Assembly: GCA_009922885.1 (NCBI GenBank)
Contig: RFUP01000180.1
Location: forward strand, 1 to 5,365
Reading direction: 5' to 3'
DNA length: 5,365 bases
DNA from: Paracoccaceae bacterium
GTDB lineage: Bacteria > Pseudomonadota > Alphaproteobacteria > Rhodobacterales > Rhodobacteraceae
Within the stretch, counting starts at the first letter, position 1. Each line of letters starts with the position of its first letter. Positions 1 through 5,035 of the stretch are shown in pieces. Made by a program: the position numbers and the translations under genes. Below the pieces are notes generated by a model. The model was not told the DNA's origin, did not search any database, and was given only the letters and a program-made list of their open reading frames with translations.

Positions 1-321
1 CAGGATCTGGCCTTCCCGCACATCACCGCCTTCCACGAATTCCGGCGCAAGTTCGATCACCTGCCCTGCTGCTGCCGCCCGGATCTCAAGGCTACGGCGC
101 GCCTGAACCTGCCCGTAAGCCGAGAGAACAGGCGTGAGCGTTTCGGCTTTCGCCAGTTGCACCGGCACTGCGAAGATACGTTCCCGCGCCGGCGGTGTTC
201 CCGGATCGCGAGCGAGACGGGCATCAACCGCGCCTTTCACAAGTGCGCCTGCCCAGATCAGGAGCGCGACAGTCAGCGATGCAAGAAAAAGCCCGGTCAG
301 GCTATGGCGGAGAAAACGCAT
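1..321 (-). CDS. RND efflux periplasmic adaptor subunit (HlyD/MFP family), N-terminal part
   Basis: These are the first 107 codons of a gene that runs off the left edge; no stop is reached. Seen: a short basic N-terminus (MRFLRHS), one hydrophobic segment at about residues 9-29 (signal anchor or uncleaved signal), then a periplasmic stretch with VPVQLAKAETLTPVLSAYG followed by QVQARRSLEIRAAAAGQVIE and a downstream EGGDVREGQIL. That last pattern (G-x-V, then G-D-x-V-x-x-G-Q-x-L) is the start of the barrel-sandwich/lipoyl-like half of membrane fusion proteins. Known of the family: such adaptors bridge an inner-membrane RND pump and an outer-membrane channel. An RND pump gene would be expected just beyond the left edge, but it is not visible. 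The ATG at 321 is preceded by AGGGA with about 8 bases of spacing. Substrate cannot be told. The family call is fairly sure; the exact subfamily is not. Confidence 0.82.
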   Translation of the reverse strand, partial: MRFLRHSLTGLFLASLTVALLIWAGALVKGAVDARLARDPGTPPARERIFAVPVQLAKAETLTPVLSAYGQVQARRSLEIRAAAAGQVIELAPEFVEGGDVREGQIL

Positions 322-371
322 GTTTGGTCCCTGAAAACGCGAGAAGCCTTTGACGTGACGATAGCGGCGAC

Positions 372-392
372 TTGGGCCTTGCCAAGGCACAA
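372..392. promoter_or_regulatory. Interrupted dyad upstream of the efflux adaptor (possible operator)
   Basis: Two 10-base arms flank a single central base at 382: left arm TTGGGCCTTG, right arm CAAGGCACAA. They are inverted repeats with one mismatched pair; the inner six bases (GCCTTG/CAAGGC) match perfectly. A perfect 8-bp palindrome TGACGTCA adjoins it at 393-400. On the minus strand a TATTAT (407-402) just upstream could be a -10 element, although no good -35 is seen, so the dyad would lie around the transcription start of the efflux gene. No T-run follows on either strand, which argues against a terminator. Binding by a repressor is inference. Confidence 0.35.
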
Positions 393-447
393 TGACGTCA
401 AATAATATGGAAGCGCCTCAAATTTCCGTCGGTCTCGGCGATCAGCC

Positions 448-990
448 TTACTTCCGGCGCTTATGCTCTTCGAGGCGCGGCATGATTTCCACGAAGTTGC
501 AGGGGCGGTGGCGGTAATCAAGCTGCCACTTCAGGATTTCGTCCCATGCATCGCGGCAGGCACCGGGGCTTCCCGGAAGCGCGAAAATATAGGTGCCGCC
601 CGCAACGCCTGCGGTCGCCCGCGATTGCACCGCAGAGGTGCCGATTTTCTGCATCGAAACGATGGTGAAGACCGTTCCGAAGGCGTCGATTTCCTTCTCA
701 TAAACATCGCGGTGGGCCTCGACCGTCACATCGCGGCCCGTCAGCCCCGTGCCACCCGTCGAGATGATCACGTCGATCTCCGGCGAGGCGACCCAAGCGC
801 GGAGTTGATCGGCGATGAGGAGGCGGTCATCGGTGACAATTGCGCGGGCGGCCAATGTGTGTCCCGCTGCGGTCACGCGTTCAACCAATGTGTCGCCCGA
901 GCGGTCTTCGGCCAGCGAACGCGTGTCTGAAACGGTCAGTACGGCGATGCGGACGGGGATGAATTCCTTGGTTTCGTCGATGCGGCTCAT
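448..990 (-). CDS. moaB: Molybdenum cofactor biosynthesis protein B (MoaB/MogA family)
   Basis: A 180-residue cytosolic protein of the molybdopterin-binding MoaB/MogA fold, full length for the family. Seen: the first beta strand VRIAVLTVSDTR (residues 13-24), SGDT (31-34), the pterin-binding loop ISTGGTGLTGRDV (76-88), and the FALPGSPGACRDAWDEIL block (136-153). Known of the family: MogA-type proteins adenylylate molybdopterin before molybdenum insertion, and MoaB proteins take this role in some bacteria, while the role of E. coli MoaB is unclear. The ORF extends 14 codons further upstream to 1032, but the ATG at 990 has a good ribosome site (AAGGGAG, about 6 bases away) and the homology starts near it, so that start is preferred. 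It lies 70 bases downstream of the glycosylase gene on the same strand and has no clear promoter of its own, so co-transcription is plausible. It is very likely a MoaB-type protein rather than MoeA or CinA, which are much longer. Confidence 0.92.
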   Translation of the reverse strand: MSRIDETKEFIPVRIAVLTVSDTRSLAEDRSGDTLVERVTAAGHTLAARAIVTDDRLLIADQLRAWVASPEIDVIISTGGTGLTGRDVTVEAHRDVYEKEIDAFGTVFTIVSMQKIGTSAVQSRATAGVAGGTYIFALPGSPGACRDAWDEILKWQLDYRHRPCNFVEIMPRLEEHKRRK

Positions 991-1060
991 GATCGGCTCC
1001 CTTGCTTGGGGTGAACTTAGCGCGAGTGGCATCGGGCGGCGAGGGGCAAACGGTCGCGTC

Positions 1061-1864
1061 TCAGAGGCCTGTCAGGCGGGCTTTCAACGAAAGCAGATCG
1101 GCCCATGCCTCCCGCTTGGCGGCGGGGTTTCGCAGAAGGTAGGCAGGATGCACCATCGGTAGGGCAGGGTGCCCGAAAGCTTCCGCCCATTGACCGCGCA
1201 TCCTGAGGATCCCGCGCCGCCCCAAGGCGGCATCACAAGAGATATTGCCCATCAGCACGATCACATCCGGATTGACCAACCCGATATGCCGCTCGACGAA
1301 GGGGCGCATCATGGCGATTTCTTCCGGTGAGGGATCGCGATTTTGGGGTGGGCGCCATGGCAGGACGTTGGTGATATAAACGGCGCTTTCAGCGCTTTCC
1401 GAACTGCGATCCAGCCCGATGGCAGCCAGCATCCGGTCCAGCAACTGGCCCGCACGCCCCACAAACGGGCGGCCTTCGATATCCTCTTCGCGCCCCGGTG
1501 CCTCGCCCAGCACCAGCACGCGTGCGGCGGGGTTGCCATCGGCAAACACGAGGTTGCGCGCCCCGCGCTTCAGGTCACAATGCTCGAAAGCGTCAATGGC
1601 GGCACGCAGCGCATCGAGCGATGCGGCACGGCTTGCAGCCACTTGGGCATCGGCCACTGGATTGGCTTCGACAGGCGGAGGAGGCGGTTCGCTGGCGGCC
1701 TTCTTGCCGGGAACGGCCACTGCCGCGGCGGCTTTCGCTGGGGAAGTTTCGGGAAGTTCATAGCGCGACAGGGGCGTATCGAGGATTGCCTCGTCCACTC
1801 CCATCTCAACCTGCCATTCCAGAAGCGCCTTAGCGAGCGTCCAGTCGATGGCGTCTATGTGCAT
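1061..1864 (-). CDS. Uracil-DNA glycosylase, family-4-like, lacking most iron-sulfur cysteines
   Basis: A 267-residue protein of the uracil-DNA glycosylase superfamily, expected to excise uracil from DNA to start base-excision repair. Seen: a conserved N-terminal segment (1-36), an Ala/Pro-rich linker (about 40-80), then the catalytic domain with motif 1 VLGEAPGREED (118-128) plus GRPFVGRAGQLLDRML (131-146), the TNVLPWRPPQNRDPSPEEI block (165-183), and motif 2 HPAYLLRNP (239-247). Odd: family 4 enzymes use four cysteines for a 4Fe-4S cluster, but here only C96 remains at an expected position. The first cysteine of the CxxC is F93, the third position is W170 and the fourth falls in MM (185-186); C210 lies elsewhere. 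From memory, alphaproteobacterial relatives share this, so it is probably a lineage subgroup. Start: ATG 1864 has GGGGAA 5 bases upstream; an ATG 5 codons earlier (1879) has no ribosome site. Enzyme specificity is not proven. Confidence 0.85.
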   Translation of the reverse strand: MHIDAIDWTLAKALLEWQVEMGVDEAILDTPLSRYELPETSPAKAAAAVAVPGKKAASEPPPPPVEANPVADAQVAASRAASLDALRAAIDAFEHCDLKRGARNLVFADGNPAARVLVLGEAPGREEDIEGRPFVGRAGQLLDRMLAAIGLDRSSESAESAVYITNVLPWRPPQNRDPSPEEIAMMRPFVERHIGLVNPDVIVLMGNISCDAALGRRGILRMRGQWAEAFGHPALPMVHPAYLLRNPAAKREAWADLLSLKARLTGL

Positions 1865-1923
1865 CGATTCCCCAACCATGTGTGCAGAGTAGCCGCGGCA
1901 GGCTCCGAGCGGAAGGGCGGCGC

Positions 1924-1952
1924 TTGCCCCAATTCACAGCCTTACCTATAAC
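1924..1952 (+). promoter_or_regulatory. Sigma70-type promoter for the pyrB operon
   Basis: The -35 TTGCCC (1924-1929) matches 4 of 6 consensus bases. The spacer is exactly 17 bp, and the -10 TATAAC (1947-1952) matches 5 of 6. Transcription would start near 1959, giving a leader of about 36 bases to the pyrB ATG. That is too short for a leader-peptide attenuator, and no terminator hairpin is seen. The rest of the divergent gap (1865-1994) must also carry any promoter for the glycosylase gene on the minus strand; only a weak candidate was seen there (CTGACG and TATAGG with a 15-bp spacer). Confidence 0.6.
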
Positions 1953-1994
1953 GCCCGAAAGCCCGCGTCAGGGTTTGCACTGGAGGGCACAGAG

Positions 1995-2951
1995 ATGACG
2001 TTCGCACACCGGCACCTGTTAGGGATCGAACCCCTCTCCCAAGCGGACATCACAAGTGTTCTCGATCTGGCGGACCAGTATGTGACCCTCAATCGCGGCG
2101 CACAGAAGCATTCCGATGCGCTGGCGGGCCTCACCCAAATCAACATGTTCTTCGAGAATTCCACGCGCACCCAGTCGAGCTTCGAACTGGCCGGCAAACG
2201 GCTTGGCGCGGATGTGATGAACATGTCGATGCAGACCTCTTCGGTGAAGAAGGGGGAAACGCTGATCGACACGGCGCTGACCCTGAACGCCATGCACCCC
2301 GATCTTCTGGTGGTGCGCCACCCGAATTCTGGCGCGGTGGCACTTCTGGCGCAAAAGGTGAATTGCGCGGTGTTGAACGCGGGTGATGGCCGCCACGAGC
2401 ACCCGACACAAGCGCTTCTCGACGCGCTCACCATCCGCCGCAAGAAAGGCCGCCTGCATCGCCTGACCATCGCCATTTGCGGCGATATTGCCCATAGTCG
2501 CGTGGCCCGTTCGAACTTGATCTTGCTCGGGAAAATGGAAAACCGCGTCCGCCTCGTCGGCCCGCCCACTCTGATGCCCGCAGGGATCGGCGAATTCGGC
2601 GCCGAGGTTTGCCACGACATGCGCGAAGGCCTGAAAGACGCCGACGTGGTGATGATGCTCCGGCTCCAGAAAGAGCGGATGGATGGCGGCTTCATTCCGT
2701 CCGAGCGCGAATATTACCACCGCTACGGGCTTGATGCCGAGAAACTCTCGCACGCAAAGCCCGATGCCATCGTCATGCACCCCGGCCCGATGAACCGTGG
2801 CGTTGAAATCGACGGCGCAATCGCAGACGATATCAATCGCTCCGTGATTCAGGAGCAGGTGGAGATGGGCGTTGCGGTCCGCATGGCCGCCATGGATTTG
2901 CTGGCCAGAAATCTTCGGGCCGAGCGCGCAGGGAAGGACGTTGCAGTTTGA
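1995..2951 (+). CDS. pyrB: Aspartate carbamoyltransferase, catalytic subunit
   Basis: Joins carbamoyl phosphate and L-aspartate to give N-carbamoyl-L-aspartate, the committed step of pyrimidine synthesis, in the cytosol. At 318 residues it is full length. Seen: the carbamoyl-phosphate loop STRTQSSFE (56-64), KKGET (85-89, catalytic-loop lysine), VVRHPNSGA (106-114), HEHPTQALLD (134-143), GDIAHSRVARS (163-173), the aspartate-binding MLRLQKERM (221-229), and HPGPMNRGVEID (262-273). No catalytic residue appears to be missing. The ATG at 1995 has GGAGG at 1982-1986. There is no pyrI regulatory gene next to it. Instead a dihydroorotase homologue without the HxH motif lies about 2.1 kb downstream, which recalls the Pseudomonas arrangement where PyrB assembles with a non-catalytic PyrC'. 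The stop TGA overlaps the next start (TTGA), so translation of the next gene is probably coupled to it. Confidence 0.97.
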   Translation: MTFAHRHLLGIEPLSQADITSVLDLADQYVTLNRGAQKHSDALAGLTQINMFFENSTRTQSSFELAGKRLGADVMNMSMQTSSVKKGETLIDTALTLNAMHPDLLVVRHPNSGAVALLAQKVNCAVLNAGDGRHEHPTQALLDALTIRRKKGRLHRLTIAICGDIAHSRVARSNLILLGKMENRVRLVGPPTLMPAGIGEFGAEVCHDMREGLKDADVVMMLRLQKERMDGGFIPSEREYYHRYGLDAEKLSHAKPDAIVMHPGPMNRGVEIDGAIADDINRSVIQEQVEMGVAVRMAAMDLLARNLRAERAGKDVAV

Positions 2952-3499
2952 GTGAAGGGCCGGGTTTTCACAAAAGCTCTTTCCGCCAAGTCTGGGTGTT
3001 CGGTGTGGATTTACCCGAACCCGAGGCCAGAGCCCTTTTGGAATACCCCGACGAAGACAGCCGTTCGCCTCTAGAGGAACTCTTGGGAGTTTCGTTTCTT
3101 GACGAAGACTTCATCGAGATTTTCGACGCAAAATCGCTCGCGTCCTACGGCTTTGCCCATTATCTGACCGAAGCCAACGGGATGAGCGAAGACTCTGTCT
3201 CGCCTGATGCCGCGCGCCTCGATGCGTTGGAGGGCACCGTGCTTCTGGTCTTCTCGCAAGCCTTGCGTGAGGGCGCCGCCTTGGAGCCGCGCTATCCCCT
3301 GCAATTCGTTGGTTCCTACCGTGAAGCCATAGAGGTTCGGGTGCCGGAACCGATGCCGACAGAAAGCGCCAAAGGCGTTCTCGAAGGCCCAGCCGCCAAG
3401 CCGCGCCCTTCGGATGCCGCTATTTTGGGGCGGGTTGCGACCGCTGCACTGATTTTTCTTTTTGCCTTGGTTCTATTGATGGTTTGGATAGCAGGATGA
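2948..3499 (+). CDS. Uncharacterised acidic protein with C-terminal membrane anchor
   Basis: Family not recognised. The product has 183 residues. Residues 1-155 are soluble and clearly acidic, with clusters such as EYPDEDSRSPLEE (32-44) and SFLDEDFIEIFD (49-60), followed by a Pro/Ala-rich stretch (about 133-156). A single hydrophobic segment at about 163-182 (ATAALIFLFALVLLMVWIAG) runs to the C-terminus. There is no signal peptide, so it looks like a tail-anchored inner-membrane protein with the bulk in the cytoplasm (inference). Start: TTG at 2948 shares four bases with the pyrB stop and has AAGGA at 2934-2938, 9 bases upstream; the next in-frame candidates are GTG codons 17 and 20. Its own stop overlaps the next gene in an ATGA. 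Position suggests expression together with pyrB. From memory, similar hypothetical proteins lie between pyrB and pyrC in Rhodobacterales, but I know of no assigned function. Confidence 0.8.
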   Translation: MSEGPGFHKSSFRQVWVFGVDLPEPEARALLEYPDEDSRSPLEELLGVSFLDEDFIEIFDAKSLASYGFAHYLTEANGMSEDSVSPDAARLDALEGTVLLVFSQALREGAALEPRYPLQFVGSYREAIEVRVPEPMPTESAKGVLEGPAAKPRPSDAAILGRVATAALIFLFALVLLMVWIAG

Positions 3500-3897
3500 A
3501 GGATACCGTTATTGCAGTTTTTCGCCCGGATCGGGCGCAGTATTGGCGCGATCAAGCGTGGCTGGCTGCTGCTGCCATGGCCGGGGGCATGGCTGTGCTC
3601 TGGGCAATAGGAAGCGCCCATATCTGGACAGGGGCCGTTGGTGGTTTGGCCGCTATCGCCCTGCGGAGTTGGTATCTGGCCTCCGAAGAACTTTCCCACG
3701 AATGGCGTCTGAGCTCGGTGATGCTGCATGGCCCCAACGGGCGTATGGCGACGATCGGTGAAATCGTTGCGATCCGCGGCATGGGCTCGTCGGTGCAGAT
3801 CATTACCAAGCTCGGCGATAAACATCTTATCAAGTACAACGCCAATGTCCCTGCGGTGATAGCCGAACTCCGGCGGGTGACCGGTGTGAGCGGATGA
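3496..3897 (+). CDS. Small two-helix membrane protein with cytoplasmic beta-rich (PH-like?) domain
   Basis: Not assigned to a characterised family. The product has 133 residues: a short polar N-terminus (FRPDRAQYWRDQ, 9-20), two hydrophobic segments at about 21-40 and 43-60, and then a C-terminal domain (about 66-130) with alternating short strands, including WRLSSVMLHGP (70-80), GEIVAIRGMG (88-97), SSVQIITKL (98-106) and KHLIKYNA (109-116), and a final helix (VPAVIAELRRV, 118-128). Two helices followed by a small strand-rich domain with a C-terminal helix recall bacterial PH-like membrane proteins such as its two downstream neighbours, but sequence similarity to them is weak by eye. The ATG at 3496 overlaps the previous stop as ATGA and is preferred over the in-frame TTG at 3484, which would overlap more. 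The stop overlaps the next start as ATGA. Confidence 0.78.
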   Translation: MKDTVIAVFRPDRAQYWRDQAWLAAAAMAGGMAVLWAIGSAHIWTGAVGGLAAIALRSWYLASEELSHEWRLSSVMLHGPNGRMATIGEIVAIRGMGSSVQIITKLGDKHLIKYNANVPAVIAELRRVTGVSG

Positions 3898-4394
3898 GCG
3901 CGACGGCGGACTGGTCGAAGTTTTTGACAGTCGGGGAGCGCTTGCTTTGGGAGGGGCGCCCCGAACCCGGCTTCGTGCTCAAACCGAGCACAGTTCTGCG
4001 CCTCCTTCTCGCCAGCTTCTTTCTGTTCAATGCAGTCCTCTGGTGGAAAGTCTCGTTCGCCGTGGCCTTCGCGCTTCTCGCAGGCGGGGTTTGGCTGGGT
4101 GAAAAGGAACTCGCGAACCTCTTTCTGGGTGGCCGTCGGCGTTACGCTCTCACCACCGAGCGCGCGCTCGTGATGCGCAAGCGGCCTTTGGGCGGGGTCG
4201 AGTTGCAGGGCTGGCCGATCACCGAAGAAACCATTGTCACACTCGATGACCGCCAGCCCGGCCATGTGAGTTTTGGCTTTGAACCCGTCGCGATGAAGCG
4301 CAACCGCCAAGTGAGGGCCGTCGGCTTTGACCGCATTCGCAATCCTCGCGAGGTCTATGAATTGATCCGTCAGCTTCAGCGGGGCGAGGCATGA
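3894..4394 (+). CDS. PH-like domain membrane protein, first of a tandem paralogous pair
   Basis: The product has 166 residues. Seen: an N-terminal motif FLTVGERLLWEGRPEPGF (10-27), typical of bacterial membrane proteins with PH-like (bPH) domains where 'GE-x-x-x-W-x-G-x-P' precedes the first helix. Two hydrophobic segments follow at about 33-50 and 52-68, then GRRRYALTTERALVMRK (80-96) opening a strand-rich cytoplasmic domain, and a terminal helix (NPREVYELIRQLQ, 150-162). The Y-x-L-T-x-E-R pattern is a hallmark of such domains. It aligns with the next gene product over both motifs. The function of this family is mostly unknown; a role in membrane or envelope homeostasis would be speculation. 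The ATG overlaps the upstream stop by four bases and no strong ribosome site precedes it, so translation is probably coupled. Confidence is high for a real gene and moderate for the PH-like assignment. Confidence 0.8.
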   Translation: MSATADWSKFLTVGERLLWEGRPEPGFVLKPSTVLRLLLASFFLFNAVLWWKVSFAVAFALLAGGVWLGEKELANLFLGGRRRYALTTERALVMRKRPLGGVELQGWPITEETIVTLDDRQPGHVSFGFEPVAMKRNRQVRAVGFDRIRNPREVYELIRQLQRGEA

Positions 4395-4936
4395 CAGACC
4401 CCGCGCCGGGATGGGAAAGCATTCTCCGGCCAGAAGAAACCCTGATCTGGCAGGGCCAACCTGACGGCAGCTTTTCGTTCCGTCCGCAGGGCATTCTTAT
4501 GGCGGTCTTCGGATTTTCCTTCGCCTTTATCGCTGTGATCTGGATGCAGGGCACCATGCGCCTCGGTGGCTATTTCTGGATTCTCGGGGGCTTCCATCTG
4601 GCCATCGGCCTCTGTGTGGGCCTTTGGGGCCTTTTCGGGGCCACCTTTCTGAACCGTCACACATGGTACAGCCTCACGTCTGAGCGGGTTTTTATCGCCA
4701 CAGAACTCCCTTTTCTCGGGCGGCGGCTGCGGGAAATCGATCTCACACCATCCCTACGCATCGATCTGATCGACGGACCCTTGCCCGAAATCCGTTTCGT
4801 GCAGGAAGGCACCGTCGTTTCGCCAGCCAACAAGGCAGTGCCGGACGCCTTCCTGCGCCTCGCGGATGGGCTTCGCATCTATGGTGAAATCCGGAAAGCC
4901 CAGGCAAATCGCCGACAATCCTCGCGCGGTCTTTAA
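4391..4936 (+). CDS. PH-like domain membrane protein, second of a tandem paralogous pair
   Basis: The product has 181 residues. Seen: ILRPEETLIWQGQPDGSFSF (11-30), matching FLTVGERLLWEGRPEPGF of the preceding protein; two longer hydrophobic segments at about 34-53 and 61-86; TWYSLTSERVFIATELP (91-107), matching RRYALTTERALVMRKRP; then a short strand-rich part (RLREIDLTPSLRIDLID, 112-128; PEIRFVQEGTVV, 132-143) and a C-terminal helix (AFLRLADGLRIYGEIRKAQ, 153-171). The pair is best explained by tandem duplication and divergence. The ATG overlaps the previous stop (ATGA), with GGGG at 4381-4384 as a possible ribosome site. It is the last gene of the overlapping run: a 99-base gap precedes the dihydroorotase-like gene. 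The stop is TAA, followed by a T-rich stretch without a convincing hairpin before it. The biological role is unknown. Confidence 0.8.
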   Translation: MTDPAPGWESILRPEETLIWQGQPDGSFSFRPQGILMAVFGFSFAFIAVIWMQGTMRLGGYFWILGGFHLAIGLCVGLWGLFGATFLNRHTWYSLTSERVFIATELPFLGRRLREIDLTPSLRIDLIDGPLPEIRFVQEGTVVSPANKAVPDAFLRLADGLRIYGEIRKAQANRRQSSRGL

Positions 4937-4961
4937 TTTTTCTCTTTCGTGTCGGGCGCAA

Positions 4962-4998
4962 GGCCCCTATTTCCGGTGCGACCCAGAATAGGCGGGCC
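4962..4998 (+). other. Bulged RNA hairpin in the leader of the dihydroorotase-like gene
   Basis: GGCC (4962-4965) pairs with GGCC (4995-4998) and the adjoining CCTATT (4966-4971) pairs with AATAGG (4987-4992). Together they make a 10-bp stem with a two-base bulge (CG, 4993-4994) and a 15-base loop. The loop itself can form a 3-bp inner stem (GGT 4975-4977 with ACC 4981-4983). No U-run follows, so it is not an ordinary intrinsic terminator. It may be a chance structure, an mRNA-stability element, or a DNA operator. No strong promoter was found in this gap. Confidence 0.3.
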
Positions 4999-5035
4999 CG
5001 TTCCCCATGCGGCCTGCAGAGCGAGGACCATCACC

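Noticed and set aside
463..930. 155-codon plus-strand open frame
   Set aside because: It is antisense to moaB, whose motifs are unmistakable; the product shows no domain.
991..1032. 14-codon N-terminal extension of MoaB
   Set aside because: The internal ATG at 990 has a much better ribosome site and the family similarity begins only after it.
1865..1879. Five-codon longer start for the glycosylase
   Set aside because: No ribosome site precedes the ATG at 1879, whereas GGGGAA lies 5 bases before the ATG at 1864.
2019..2780. 253-codon minus-strand open frame antisense to pyrB
   Set aside because: It lies wholly inside a well-conserved pyrB frame, gives a histidine- and arginine-rich product without recognisable motifs, and is a usual shadow of high-GC coding DNA.
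3552..4310. 252-codon minus-strand open frame across two small membrane-protein genes
   Set aside because: It spans a junction of the overlapping plus-strand genes, has no family resemblance or ribosome site, and reads as a complement shadow.
4931..4947. Possible intrinsic terminator at the T-rich stretch after the fourth small gene
   Set aside because: No stable hairpin can be drawn immediately before the T-rich run.
4945..4973. Possible promoter (TTTCGT, 17 bp, TATTTC) before the PyrC'-like gene
   Set aside because: The spacing is right but only 2 and 3 of 6 bases match consensus, no better than chance in this sequence.
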